A DNA stretch of 64,000 bases. It comes from Leptospira sp. WS92.C1. GTDB taxonomy: Bacteria > Spirochaetota > Leptospiria > Leptospirales > Leptospiraceae. Below the pieces are notes generated by a model. It did not search any database. It had not been told where the DNA came from and saw nothing but the letters and a program-made list of their open reading frames with translations. The DNA lies in the NCBI RefSeq assembly GCF_040833975.1, contig NZ_CP162130.1:2564001-2628000 (forward strand), in the 5' to 3' direction. The position numbers and the translations under genes are program-made. This document shows positions 36,138 through 45,292 of the stretch, piece by piece. Position 1 is the stretch's first letter; every line of letters begins with the position of its first letter.

Positions 36138-37301
36138 TTATTGAGTAGCAATTCCTAATATAGCAGGACCGGGCGATCCGATATCGGTTTGTTCCACGAC
36201 AGTCCAATCCGAAGGAAGTCCGGTCGTAGAATAACTGAACGCGGTCGGGACGGTTCCAATCACTCGAGCTCCCGCAACAAATCGATCCAGAGTAACATTG
36301 TATGCGGCCGACATCCAATCCAAACGAGAGCAGTTTGACATATCCGGCGGAGCGGAAGCACCGGCGGGATGCCAAACCCCGATCGCAAACGAATAATAAT
36401 CAATTCTACATTCATCACCGAACGCGACAAGTTTGTCCTTACCTTCAACGACAATATTGATATGATCTTCTATCGCGGTATTTAATTCGGGGGCGTTGCT
36501 AATGGAATCGAGAGAAGAAGCCATCTTTACAATCCCCAAAGTGGCGTAGATAAGAATTTCTCCGGACGATTTTACTACAAGAACACGATTCAAATTGGAA
36601 GTCATCGAAATCTCAACATAGGAACTTGTCAATGCAGCCGCTGAAACCGTCGCGATTTCGGAACTGACACTGTGCTGACCTCCAAAATAAACTTCCGAAG
36701 TATTCGGATTGTAAGAAATCGAATCATAATAATCGGTATCGTCGTAACTCGATCCGTCTTCTATGGAGAGATACTGCCAAGCCACCCCATCTACAGAGGT
36801 TTGTCCGAAAAATTCATGGTTGGTGCTGGCTCCGTTATGCGGTCCGCTCGCCCAAAATCGCGATCCGCCGTAGCTCACTGCGAGTAATTTATGTACGGTT
36901 GTTTCAGCGGTGATCGGTGCGCAAGAGGATCTGACCCATGTCTCCGCATCCTGACTGGACCAAATTCCACACGTTTTCTCAGTGCCCAAAGCCGCCCCGG
37001 ATTCCATTGCACCCACAGCCACCCAGGTTCCGTTTCCATAGGTTACGCTCTGGATAGAACCGTCGACACAACCGGGAAATCGAGTATTACTATAAGACCA
37101 AACGATTCCATCATCGCTGGTCCATGAAGAACAACGTTCCCCTACGGCTACAAATTGCTTATTTGGTGGAATCGCATTTAGACTCCAAACCATCTGTCCC
37201 AAAAGCGCTAAAGGATTGGAAGAATCTAAATTGAATCGACTCGCTTCTGCGCAAGAGTGAAAGAAAGAAACCCAAAGTAGAACGGAAATTATTTTTTTCA
37301 T
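36138..37301 (-). CDS. BNR/propeller-like lipoprotein, paralogue C
   Basis: The 387-residue product starts 'MKKIISVLLWVSFFHSCAEA' with lipobox F-F-H-S-C and then 'SNPLALLGQMVWSLNAIPP', shared with A and B. It keeps the repeats ('FVAVGERCSSWTSDDG', 'WVAVGAMESG', 'GIWSSQDAETW', 'SRFWASGPHNG') and most cysteines, but is clearly more diverged. It is the first of the three in transcription order and probably the oldest split. No function is known for the family. Confidence 0.75.
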   Translation of the reverse strand: MKKIISVLLWVSFFHSCAEASRFNLDSSNPLALLGQMVWSLNAIPPNKQFVAVGERCSSWTSDDGIVWSYSNTRFPGCVDGSIQSVTYGNGTWVAVGAMESGAALGTEKTCGIWSSQDAETWVRSSCAPITAETTVHKLLAVSYGGSRFWASGPHNGASTNHEFFGQTSVDGVAWQYLSIEDGSSYDDTDYYDSISYNPNTSEVYFGGQHSVSSEIATVSAAALTSSYVEISMTSNLNRVLVVKSSGEILIYATLGIVKMASSLDSISNAPELNTAIEDHINIVVEGKDKLVAFGDECRIDYYSFAIGVWHPAGASAPPDMSNCSRLDWMSAAYNVTLDRFVAGARVIGTVPTAFSYSTTGLPSDWTVVEQTDIGSPGPAILGIATQ

Positions 37302-37628
37302 AACACTTCAATTTATAATAACAGAAGATCCGGCTTTTTTATCAGTAAAAATTTATAAATCAGCAGTAAAATTGGATCTTTTTTTAAAAAAATCAAACAA
37401 GGCGATCCGGAAGCCACTCTCTCGGGAGTTCCCAAGAGACAATTCGGAACAAGTCCGATCCATTTTTACTATTTTCAAAAACCAGTCTTTCTAAAAGAAT
37501 CCGTCTTTTCAAGGACTTTCGGATCTCTAAATTCATTTTGAACATTCTGAGAAACCCTGATTTCAGAACATTCAAACTTTACAAGAGAGCGGAATAAAAT
37601 AGAATGAAATCGGTTCGAACAATCACCT
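37302..37628. other. Intergenic region with one imperfect inverted repeat
   Basis: This 327-bp gap separates the divergent paralogue C and MarR genes. CTCTCGGGAGTTCCCAAGAG (37419-37438) is an imperfect inverted repeat with the AGTT core of the GGAACTC family. No further gene is seen. Confidence 0.4.
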
Positions 37629-38081
37629 ATGAAATCCGAATCTAGATTCAAAGAGGCTCATCCCCAAGAAATCACCGGGTTCCTTTTTTGGCAAATCACC
37701 AATCTTTGGCAAAAACGAATCCGGGAAAGTCTTGTCACCCTGGATTTGACGCGCGTTCCGTTTGTTCTTTTGGCAAGCCTCGTTTGGTTTGAAGAATCCG
37801 ATCAGAAAGCCACTCAAGTTCGTTTGGCGGAACACGCAAAAACGGATGTGATGATGACTTTCAAGGTTTTGAGAAGTTTGGAATCCAAAAATCTTTTGAC
37901 CCGAAAACCGGACCAGGAAGATTCCAGAGCCAATTGTCTTTTTCTCACCCAAGCGGGAAAGGACCTCGTAGGAAAGGCAGTGCATATCGTAGAATTCACG
38001 GATCGAAGCTTTTTCTCCGTTCTCCAAGACGAAAAAAATTTCAGAACGTATCTTCTCGATCTGATAAAACAGAATGTCTGA
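37629..38081 (+). CDS. MarR-family transcriptional regulator
   Basis: The 150-residue protein has the MarR layout: N-terminal dimer helices, winged helix 'ATQVRLAEHAKTDVMMTFKV' and 'LRSLESKNLLTRKPDQEDSR' with the DxRxN-type wing ('EDSRANCLFLTQAGKDL'). It is expected to bind DNA as a dimer and respond to a small ligand. The last 8 bp overlap the start of the pseudouridine synthase gene, an unusual partner for a MarR protein, so they form one transcription unit. Confidence 0.85.
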   Translation: MKSESRFKEAHPQEITGFLFWQITNLWQKRIRESLVTLDLTRVPFVLLASLVWFEESDQKATQVRLAEHAKTDVMMTFKVLRSLESKNLLTRKPDQEDSRANCLFLTQAGKDLVGKAVHIVEFTDRSFFSVLQDEKNFRTYLLDLIKQNV

Positions 38082-38868
38082 AACACATTCCAATTTTAAA
38101 ATATTTTACGAGGATACATCGTTTGTATTCGCCGAAAAACCGCCCGGTATTCCAGTACACGCAACCAAGGATTCCCAAAGAACCAACTTTGCGGATCAAT
38201 TGCAAAAACAGCTAGGGCTGGAATTTTTAAGAACCGTAAATCGACTGGACTTGGATACAAGCGGTCTCGTCTTTTTTTGTAAAAATCCAGAGGACAACAA
38301 GGAAGCGGATCGGATTCTAAAAGCTTCGATCAAAATTTATCTCTGTGTCGCGCGGGGAATCGTTGAGGACGATCATTTTACGGAAATCTGTTATTTAAAA
38401 GACGGGAACAAAAAAGTAAAAAAAGTATTCTCGGGAGGGGACAAAGCCGTCACCGAATTTATCACGATTAAAAGGAACGTTTCCGAAAACGTTTCCATTC
38501 TTCTTGCAAAATTACATACCGGAAGAAGACATCAGATCCGTTTTCATCTGTGCGAAAAGGGACATCCCATCCTCGGGGATCTTGTCTACGGAGTATCAAA
38601 CGTAACGGAATCCTTTACTAAAAAAAGAATCGGAACAAACAAACTTTCGAAAACGATCGGACATTTTGTTCTTGAAGAATCGCCTAACAAAAAACCGTCG
38701 AAGCTACCAAACGCAAAAAGATCTCTTCTGCACGCACTTGGCGTTTCTTTCCAAACAAAGAACGGAAATACGGAGCAAATTTTTTGCCCTCCCCCATCCG
38801 ACTTTCAAAGATGGATTTCCGGAATCGAGTTGGACGCTTCCATTTTTTCAAAATTTTCAGTAAAATAG
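38074..38868 (+). CDS. RluA-family pseudouridine synthase
   Basis: The 264-residue protein contains 'FAEKPPGIPVHA' and the active-site motif 'VNRLDLDTSGLVFF' (catalytic Asp after R-L; the usual His of HRLD is Asn), then 'LLAKLHTGRRHQIRFHLCEKG' and 'ILGDLVYG'. It should isomerise uridines in rRNA or tRNA. There is no S4 domain at the N-terminus, so it is of the RluA/TruC-like compact type. Translation overlaps the MarR gene by 8 bp. Confidence 0.85.
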   Translation: MSETHSNFKIFYEDTSFVFAEKPPGIPVHATKDSQRTNFADQLQKQLGLEFLRTVNRLDLDTSGLVFFCKNPEDNKEADRILKASIKIYLCVARGIVEDDHFTEICYLKDGNKKVKKVFSGGDKAVTEFITIKRNVSENVSILLAKLHTGRRHQIRFHLCEKGHPILGDLVYGVSNVTESFTKKRIGTNKLSKTIGHFVLEESPNKKPSKLPNAKRSLLHALGVSFQTKNGNTEQIFCPPPSDFQRWISGIELDASIFSKFSVK

Positions 38869-38919
38869 AAAGACAAAGAAAGAATCCGGGAAAGCATCTT
38901 CCGCGAACGGAGAAAATCG

Positions 38920-39789
38920 ATGCCAATCAAAAATGCACTCATCATCGGAAGTAGCGGAGTCGCCGGACAAAGCGCTCTAACTGCGGTCAGAGAGTATTCT
39001 CAAAAACAAAAAGAAGAATGGAGGGTCATCGCAACTACAAGCAGGGATTCGTTGTCGTCCGAAGCGGATCTTACGATCAACGGAATCAATTTGGATTCTC
39101 CTGAAACCTCGCTTCCTCATCTTTACGAGCAATTGCAGAAAAACGGTATCGATCGGATCGATCTGTTTGTTTATACCCCGGCGCGCGGAAATCTAGGATA
39201 TCCCGTGTCAGAAACCTCTGAAAGCGATCTCAAAGACGCGCTCAAATTTTGTCTGGATCCAATGATCGCGGTGGAAGAAAAATTAAAACCCTTGTTGAGC
39301 GTTGGATATTCCGCATACTATTATAGACCTCATCTACAACCCTTTTACGGATCCCTTGCCTTTGTAAAAAAGAAAATGGAAGAATGGGCTCTACAAAATC
39401 CAGTAAAACGAAAGATCATCCGAGCGGGGTCTTTTTTTAGTCAAAGCGTTCGAGGGATTACGATCATTCTGCAAAGGATGGGAAAAAAATCTCAGGATCA
39501 AGATTTACAAAAACTGATCCGTCTTCAAAAAGAATCGGGTTTAAATTTTTCCGATTTTTTCTTGGAGTATGTCGCCAAACAAGAAGAATCTTCTTTTGCT
39601 TCCAAGTTTCCGAAAATCCCGTTTCGTCTAACGTCTCAGGAAGATCTTAAAAAGGCGTTAATTCGCATTTTGGAAGGAGAATCAGCGCCGATCGTTTCTT
39701 TGATCGGAGATTGGGTTTGGACCGAAAATTCCCTGCCGGATATGCCCGAATACTTAAAGAAAAATCAATATTCTTCTGATCGAGTTTGA
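38920..39789 (+). CDS. SDR-like NAD(P)-binding protein
   Basis: The 289-residue protein begins with a Rossmann strand and glycine-rich turn, 'ALIIGSSGVAGQSALTAV', then 'WRVIATTSRD', a 'LDSP' acidic spot and 'IDLFVYTPARGNLG'. A Tyr-x3-Lys is not evident in the usual place ('FYGSLAFVKKKMEEWA' has Y and K at a different spacing), so catalysis is uncertain; it resembles atypical SDRs. It is 51 bp after the pseudouridine synthase on the same strand and ends at a strong terminator. Confidence 0.6.
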   Translation: MPIKNALIIGSSGVAGQSALTAVREYSQKQKEEWRVIATTSRDSLSSEADLTINGINLDSPETSLPHLYEQLQKNGIDRIDLFVYTPARGNLGYPVSETSESDLKDALKFCLDPMIAVEEKLKPLLSVGYSAYYYRPHLQPFYGSLAFVKKKMEEWALQNPVKRKIIRAGSFFSQSVRGITIILQRMGKKSQDQDLQKLIRLQKESGLNFSDFFLEYVAKQEESSFASKFPKIPFRLTSQEDLKKALIRILEGESAPIVSLIGDWVWTENSLPDMPEYLKKNQYSSDRV

Positions 39790-39831
39790 ACTAAGCACAA
39801 AAGATCGATCGTTCTCATTTGTAACGCAGAC

Positions 39832-39884
39832 AAATCCGATAGAATATCGTCGTTAGGAGAAAAATCCGTATTCTATCGGATTTT
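39832..39884 (+). terminator. Strong rho-independent terminator
   Basis: AAATCCGATAGAATA (39832-39846) pairs perfectly with TATTCTATCGGATTT (39869-39883) over 15 bp with a 22-base loop, ending in TTTT. It closes the MarR/pseudouridine synthase/SDR unit 42 bp after the last stop. Confidence 0.85.
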
Positions 39885-39958
39885 AAAAGATGAGATCCAA
39901 AGACTAAAAAAGAGTTCGGCTATCTAAAGTCTATTTAGCAAAAATCGATATAAATTTT

Positions 39959-41065
39959 ATGAAACAATTTTTCGCTTATACCTTTTTTCTATTTTTCTTG
40001 TTTTATCAAAACCAAATCGACGGGCAGGTTGATCCCAGCGATCCCACATTGAGCCCCGAAGAAAGAAAGAAAATCATCCAGTATCAGGAAAATCGATGGG
40101 AAATCGGCAAATCGTCCACTACTCCTAATTTTACTTCTCTGGGTTTTTCTATCTTAAAACCTTTTGTTGTCTTGATTCACAATGATCTCGACTCTATAGT
40201 TACAACCAATCAAGGAGATCTAAGACTCAAAATTCCCACGGGTGCTTTTCCAAAATCAACGAAAATCGAAGTTAGAATCACTGTCTTACGAAAACACTTT
40301 GATTATCTTTTTGCGGGAATTCCCACACAACTGGGCCCCAATCAGTCCCCCAATATTCTGTTGGAATCCACCGGAATGTTTTACTTGGCTTTTTTTAACG
40401 AAAACGGTCAACGTATCGAACCAAAAAAGTCGTTGACCGTCGAGCTTGCGTCTTTAACGGCCGATCCATCTAATTCCAATGTTTATCGTTTTTCAAACGG
40501 AAATTGGAAACTTGTCGCATCGGAAATCAATTCGAACACTCAATCAAATGCAAATGATAAGAATCTGGATGAAGATCAGGCAAAGTTGTATCCAATACAA
40601 GCGAGTCCGAATATCGAAGAGAGTATGAATGAGGGATTTCAATTTCAGATCTATTCAAAGATCCAATCTTCCGGTTGGTGGAATTTCGACATACCGAAAC
40701 CGGAGTTTACTTGTATTACCGGTAAAATAAAGAATAACAATTTCAAAAATTTGAATATACAAGCGATTGGGATCGACTATTTCGGAACCAGCTATGGAAA
40801 TGTGGATGCTTCCGGAAATTTTTATCTAAACGTATTGAAAGATCAAAATGTAAAAGTTTTAGTAACTCGTTTTTCTACAAATCCATCTCACTCGAAGGAA
40901 ATCGGTTTTTTACCTACATTCCGAACCCAGAATATCACCGCACATACGTCTGCAAGCCCTTCCAAATGTCAAAATGTGTCCGAGATAGGAATGATTCCGA
41001 TTCCGGAAGATGCGATTAAAGATCGATCCAAATTTCTCAAAATCATCGATATGCCGGATATTTAA
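39959..41065 (+). CDS. Exported protein of unknown function
   Basis: The 368-residue protein has a signal peptide ('MKQFFAYTFFLFFLFY' with cleavage near 'IDGQV'). A central part with 'LRLKIPTGAFPKSTKIEV' resembles the start of ZU5-like or carboxypeptidase-regulatory beta domains, and the C-terminal part has 'FTCITGKI' to 'NVDASGNFYLNV', which looks like a second beta-sandwich repeat. Cysteines in the C-terminal half are two. No catalytic motif. A periplasmic or surface location is inferred. Ends before a long-loop hairpin at 41093. Confidence 0.6.
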   Translation: MKQFFAYTFFLFFLFYQNQIDGQVDPSDPTLSPEERKKIIQYQENRWEIGKSSTTPNFTSLGFSILKPFVVLIHNDLDSIVTTNQGDLRLKIPTGAFPKSTKIEVRITVLRKHFDYLFAGIPTQLGPNQSPNILLESTGMFYLAFFNENGQRIEPKKSLTVELASLTADPSNSNVYRFSNGNWKLVASEINSNTQSNANDKNLDEDQAKLYPIQASPNIEESMNEGFQFQIYSKIQSSGWWNFDIPKPEFTCITGKIKNNNFKNLNIQAIGIDYFGTSYGNVDASGNFYLNVLKDQNVKVLVTRFSTNPSHSKEIGFLPTFRTQNITAHTSASPSKCQNVSEIGMIPIPEDAIKDRSKFLKIIDMPDI

Positions 41066-41092
41066 AGATTGCGTTCCGTTTTTTGAATCCAA

Positions 41093-41133
41093 AAGGCTCG
41101 ATCCATTTTTTTGAATGAAATTCAACGAGCCTT
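41093..41133 (+). terminator. Possible terminator with long loop
   Basis: AAGGCTCG (41093-41100) pairs with CGAGCCTT (41126-41133) across a 25-base loop and is followed by ATTTT. It is 27 bp after the stop codon at 41065. The long loop makes it moderate. Confidence 0.55.
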
Positions 41134-41538
41134 ATTTTCCTAAAGATCGATTCGTGCCTTTTCTTTTTGAGAATCCGTTGTCATCCTAATTCAGAATAAA
41201 AACTCGCCTAAAATCGGTATTTCCGCTCCATAGATGCAAAAAATATAAAAGATAGAGCGGTTTTTTAATTTTGTGATTTTTTTATTTACAAAATATCACA
41301 AAATTTTATTTTAGATTGAGAAATGATAACGGGAACTTACAAAACAAACGTTTATTCAAATATTTTACAAAGGGGGAAAATTACGATCGAATCATCAAAG
41401 ATCCATTAGAGTCAAATTTACAACAAAGGGTTTTGCAACGAAATCGAAGATATGAGACGATAATCCCTATCAAAATCATAAGATCAAAACTTGATCCAAA
41501 GCCCTTTGAGCGTGGGATATTCTTTAATACAAAAATTT
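41134..41538. other. AT-rich intergenic region
   Basis: This 405-bp stretch between convergent genes is markedly AT-rich, with ACAAAATATCACAAAATTTTATTTT near 41290 split by short runs. An 83-codon plus-strand frame here (41316-41567) has no ribosome site and overlaps the rsmI end, so I do not call it. Confidence 0.4.
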
Positions 41539-42288
41539 TTACTTCTTTTTCAAAAACGATTTTTTGACCGTCTTTGAAAAAGAAGAGTTTTTTCTCTGCG
41601 AAACCGTTATGACGGGATTCCCCTTCGGTAGAGTATCTACAATTCGGATCAGCTCGCCGATTTTACCTCGAAATTGAAATTCAGTTTCTAAGGTTAAATC
41701 CAAACAAAAAAAGATCTGTCTTTCTTCTTTTGTTTTCTTGAAAATAAAATCCAAGTCGTGTAGAACTGCCTTGTAGCGATAGGGAGTTTCATAAAATACG
41801 AATGTATTTCCGGATTTGAGATACTGTGTCAATTCTCTCTTTCGATCCGAAGATTCTCTGGAAAGAAATCCGCAAAATGTAAACGGAGAAATTTGAAAAC
41901 CGGAAATACTTAAGGCAGCACCAAATGCGATCGGTCCGGGAGCGCTTTTTACAACCCCGCCCCGTTTTAAAACTTCCTGCACAAGTTCTTTACCAGGATC
42001 CTCGATTCCAGGGGTTCCAGCATCCGAAATCAACACACTCAGATCATTTGCTAAAACTTTTTCCCCCAATTCGCGGATATCTTCGGGTTTGGAATGTTCG
42101 TTGCAAAGAAAAAATTCTTTAGAGACGGATAGGGATTTGAGAAGCGTGGAGGTGGTTCTGGATTCCTCCCCGATAAGAACATTACAATCTTTGAATAGTT
42201 CTTTTGCCCTTTGTGTGATGTCCCCCGGATTTCCCAAGGAAACGGAAACAAGAATCAGAACCCCTTTGGATTTGGACTCCGCGGACAT
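41539..42288 (-). CDS. rsmI: RsmI-like tetrapyrrole-methylase-fold methyltransferase
   Basis: The 249-residue protein has the SAM-binding features of RsmI: '[19 protein letters not shown]', '[13 protein letters not shown]', '[19 protein letters not shown]', '[17 protein letters not shown]' and '[12 protein letters not shown]'. RsmI methylates the 2'-O of C1402 in 16S rRNA. The start is ATG 42288, one base after the stop of the HAD gene (TGA-A-ATG), with GGAAGG further upstream; the longer frame to 42357 lies inside the HAD gene. The family is related to cobalamin enzymes but the 'EESR' and 'DAGTPGI' motifs fix it. Confidence 0.82.
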   Translation of the reverse strand: MSAESKSKGVLILVSVSLGNPGDITQRAKELFKDCNVLIGEESRTTSTLLKSLSVSKEFFLCNEHSKPEDIRELGEKVLANDLSVLISDAGTPGIEDPGKELVQEVLKRGGVVKSAPGPIAFGAALSISGFQISPFTFCGFLSRESSDRKRELTQYLKSGNTFVFYETPYRYKAVLHDLDFIFKKTKEERQIFFCLDLTLETEFQFRGKIGELIRIVDTLPKGNPVITVSQRKNSSFSKTVKKSFLKKK

Positions 42289-42289
42289 T

Positions 42290-43105
42290 TCAGACTTGAA
42301 TTCCTTCCAAAACATTCCAATGAGATAAGGATTGAATTTTTGTCCCCGGAGGAGCAATCGTTCCTTTGCCTCGATCTAAAAAAAATCCGGCTTGGGTCGC
42401 CGAATTCAAAAGAGGAAAATCATTGATCGAATCTCCAAAAGCGATATCTGGCAACGAACCGGCATTGTTTTGAAAGCGTTTTACTTTTCCGTTTCCATAG
42501 GTAAACGGCTCGACGATCTTGGAAGAATGAACTCCGTTTTCAAGGGCCAATTGCATTCCTAAGACCTTTTCGGAGGGAATTCCGAAAAGACCACTCACGG
42601 ATTGAATGATTTCCTGAGGAGACGCCGTTACGATCCACAGATCCCAGCCGTTTGTGGTGAGATGATTCACGAGTTCTTTTATAGGTTCGTAAATTTTCAC
42701 GGAAGCCGGAGAGGGATCCGTTGCGTGAGAATTCCAGACGGATCTTGAAATTTCTTTCAGTTCCTCCGGAGTATGCCCCGAAAAGATCCAAGAACTCCAG
42801 CGATACGAAGCTTCAAGTCCAGACTTGGATTGTATAAATTCGTATTCTTTCAGAACGAGGGAGCGAAAGAGGGAAGGATCCACAAATCGTGAAGAAAGGA
42901 TTTGTTCCAGATTCTCCTTTTCAAAAAAAGAGGAGATATCGTTTTGATACGCTGGAATTCCCTGTGAGAGAAACCGTTCCATCACAGCTTCTCCAAAATC
43001 GTTTTTTACAAGAGTATTATCAAAATCGAATGCAGCTTTCCCGGGTTTTAAGCGGGAAAGAGTTTCATAGAGATCCGGATTCCAAAAATCCCGGTTGATG
43101 GACAC
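42290..43105 (-). CDS. HAD-IB-type phosphatase
   Basis: The 271-residue protein has motif I '[12 protein letters not shown]', motif II '[11 protein letters not shown]', and motif III '[16 protein letters not shown]', with a helical cap ('[16 protein letters not shown]'), as in SerB/phosphoserine-phosphatase-like enzymes. It starts at GTG 43105 right after the TAA of the M23 gene and ends one base before rsmI, so the three genes form one tightly coupled operon. Substrate unknown; phosphoserine or phosphocholine-type compounds are possible. Confidence 0.78.
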   Translation of the reverse strand: MSINRDFWNPDLYETLSRLKPGKAAFDFDNTLVKNDFGEAVMERFLSQGIPAYQNDISSFFEKENLEQILSSRFVDPSLFRSLVLKEYEFIQSKSGLEASYRWSSWIFSGHTPEELKEISRSVWNSHATDPSPASVKIYEPIKELVNHLTTNGWDLWIVTASPQEIIQSVSGLFGIPSEKVLGMQLALENGVHSSKIVEPFTYGNGKVKRFQNNAGSLPDIAFGDSINDFPLLNSATQAGFFLDRGKGTIAPPGTKIQSLSHWNVLEGIQV

Positions 43106-43894
43106 TTACGGTTGAATTGTCTCCCGGGTGATCGCCACACGAGCCTCGGAAGAAGATTGAAATACCGGAAGATAGTGTTCCGGATTTAAGACCACGTTTT
43201 GATAACGGACTTCGAAATGAAGATGTGGTCCGGTTGTATGTCCTGTATTTCCGGAAAGAGCGATGATCTGACCTTTTTTGACCTTATCCCCTTCCTTTAC
43301 ATACAAGAAAGAATTGTGGGCATAAAGAGTATTGATTTGGTTGATTCCCGGATGAGAAAGAAGAACTTTATTTCCGTATCCACCGTCTTTTTTGGATTCG
43401 AGAACAATTCCATCCGCCGCAGCGATTACGATCGAACCGGTTGGACAGGCGATATCAACGCCGGAATGCATCGCATTCCATCTTCTTCCCAAACGAGAAG
43501 TTACAAAGGAATGTTTAAAACTGATCGGCCAGATAAATTCTCTTTGATCGGTTCTGAGAATTTCGCGTCCTTTGTCTTCCAGAAGGAGACTGCGAACAAA
43601 GTTTTCGTTGTAAGGAAAAAATACGGGCTCGTTGAGCGGAATTCTTTCATTGTCCGGAATTCCATTGATCCGTTTGATCTCGTGTTCTTTGGTTCCAAAG
43701 TTATGAACCAGATCTCCCACGGATTCTTTAACACGATTCGGAACGATCCAAATCCCTTCCACACCTCTGTAGGTCTGAAGATACTGATTGTCCAGCTTGA
43801 TCTCTTCTAAATTTGTATTGGCGAAGGACTTGATGCTAAAGAGCAGCCCGAGAACAAGCAATCCTGCCAAAATAGTTCCAGTTTTTCTTTTCAT
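43106..43894 (-). CDS. M23-family peptidase (LytM-like)
   Basis: ATG 43894 gives 262 residues with a signal peptide '[19 protein letters not shown]'. A LysM-like segment ('[20 protein letters not shown]', '[19 protein letters not shown]') precedes the M23 domain. That domain has its zinc ligands H and D in '[13 protein letters not shown]' and the H-x-H in '[10 protein letters not shown]', with 'LYAHNSF' as the catalytic His strand, so it should be active on peptidoglycan cross-links in the periplasm. It is first of the M23/HAD/rsmI operon. Confidence 0.88.
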   Translation of the reverse strand: MKRKTGTILAGLLVLGLLFSIKSFANTNLEEIKLDNQYLQTYRGVEGIWIVPNRVKESVGDLVHNFGTKEHEIKRINGIPDNERIPLNEPVFFPYNENFVRSLLLEDKGREILRTDQREFIWPISFKHSFVTSRLGRRWNAMHSGVDIACPTGSIVIAAADGIVLESKKDGGYGNKVLLSHPGINQINTLYAHNSFLYVKEGDKVKKGQIIALSGNTGHTTGPHLHFEVRYQNVVLNPEHYLPVFQSSSEARVAITRETIQP

Positions 43895-44307
43895 TTCGTT
43901 TATTCCAAAATATGTCGCCAATCAAACACCGATTTCCCGGGCTTATTTTCTAGGTCGGCAACGGAAAACAACTTCTGAAGTCAGTCTTCTCATTCTGGGA
44001 TTCCATTCAAGGATTTTTCGACCCAAATTCCTAAGTCAAAATTAATGATTTTCAGTGATTATAAAGATATTTCTTTGTAATTTACTATTTATTGTTTATT
44101 TATAACTAATTTTGCTAAATTTTACGTTTTTGCGAGAATCAAATCTGTGAGTCGTCTGTAACATAAATTTTCGCCCCGATTCGAGCTGGCAAAAAAGGAG
44201 AAATCAATCTGTAGGAACTCTTACAAACTCGGAATACTTCGAATCACAAAGGGAAGAAGCATGGAAATTTTTTGCATTGCAAAAATAACGAGTCGATCGT
44301 TCTGTTT
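43895..44307. other. Intergenic region with a GGAACTC palindrome
   Basis: In this 413-bp gap the only recognisable item is TGTAGGAACTCTTACA at 44210-44225, an imperfect copy of the GGAACTC palindrome family. The segment around 44040-44130 is strongly AT-rich and may hold the promoter of the M23 operon. Confidence 0.45.
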
Positions 44308-44748
44308 TTAGAATTCTAAGAACCGAGATTTGAGATTCGGAGAAGGAATTCTGCAAACTTCCAATTTTCCAAACCATCGATATCGATTTTTCGCGATCCA
44401 ATCGTAGACGATATCTCTCAAAAATCTCGGGACCAATCGAAATAGGAAAAAAATATTCCAAGGAAAAGAAAGATATTTAGAAATATTCAGAACGGCATCC
44501 GACTTTTGATAAAGAATTCCATTCTCCAGAAGAAGGACCGAAGACGGAAATTCTCCGAGTCCGATTTTTTTGCCAAGCAATGCTTGTGCAGCACCGGATT
44601 GAAGACTTGCAAATCGTAAATTGTTTTTAGGATTGCGATCGATGAAAAATAATACCGTGCTGTTGCACAAATTACAAACTCCGTCAAAGAATACGATCGA
44701 AGTCTCTTTTTTTTGAATTGCCGAGTCCATTCCTTTCTTTAGACTCAT
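44308..44748 (-). CDS. DCC-family thiol-disulfide oxidoreductase-like protein (DUF393)
   Basis: The 146-residue protein has '[18 protein letters not shown]', the full DCC signature (D-G-V-C-N-L-C), then '[14 protein letters not shown]' and the family's C-terminal '[20 protein letters not shown]' and 'FGKLEVC'. It is a thioredoxin-like small protein, probably cytosolic or membrane-associated, with unknown partner. It is more canonical than the DCC protein at 356. It lies 84 bp after the gene at 44833 on the same strand. Confidence 0.88.
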   Translation of the reverse strand: MSLKKGMDSAIQKKETSIVFFDGVCNLCNSTVLFFIDRNPKNNLRFASLQSGAAQALLGKKIGLGEFPSSVLLLENGILYQKSDAVLNISKYLSFPWNIFFLFRLVPRFLRDIVYDWIAKNRYRWFGKLEVCRIPSPNLKSRFLEF

Positions 44749-44832
44749 CGCTTCCGCTTTGTAATCAAACGGCGACTTGATTCTTTCGTTTTTAGGATCA
44801 TAAAATTCTTTTTTGTAAACAATCCATGAAAG

Positions 44833-45291
44833 TTATTCTGAACTCAGGATGAATTTACCGTTTTGAATGACAATCGTTTGTTTTTTCGAACCTTGGAAAG
44901 AGATCCCATTTTCAAGAGAGATAGAAATTAAATTCAAACTCAGACAAGGAATGCTCGTTTTGGCTTCGATAACCGCCTTTGTTTCAACCTCAAACGTTCT
45001 TGTATTTTCCTTTTGGGAAAGAATCTTAAAACCCGGAACGTTTTCTCTGAGAAAGAGCGGTACCAATCCGTTTTTTATCGTTTTATTTGGCTTTTTTACA
45101 AAACAGATTTTTGAGGAAGGAAGTCTGTTTTCCAAATAGACGATCGTATAAGCACGATTATCTCGATTGATCAGATGTGTTCCGTTTTTAAAGCTCTGTG
45201 CAAAGATTGCGATAGCTGAAAAAAAAATCAAAAGAAACGATTTGATTTGAATCCATTTCAAAAAAAACTCCTTTTTTTTTGATTCTTTCAT
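44833..45291 (-). CDS. Exported protein of unknown function
   Basis: ATG 45291 comes one base after the TAA of the GH31-type gene (TAA-A-ATG), so translation should be coupled; the longer frame to 45354 lies inside that gene. The 152-residue product has a lysine-rich start and the hydrophobic segment 'SFLLIFFSAIAIFAQSF', a likely signal peptide. The mature part is beta-rich with two cysteines ('KICFVKK', 'IPCLSL'). No family recognised. Confidence 0.6.
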   Translation of the reverse strand: MKESKKKEFFLKWIQIKSFLLIFFSAIAIFAQSFKNGTHLINRDNRAYTIVYLENRLPSSKICFVKKPNKTIKNGLVPLFLRENVPGFKILSQKENTRTFEVETKAVIEAKTSIPCLSLNLISISLENGISFQGSKKQTIVIQNGKFILSSE

Positions 45292-45292
45292 T

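Noticed and set aside
41316..41567. 83-codon plus-strand frame
   Set aside because: AT-rich region, no ribosome site, and it overlaps the 3' end of rsmI.
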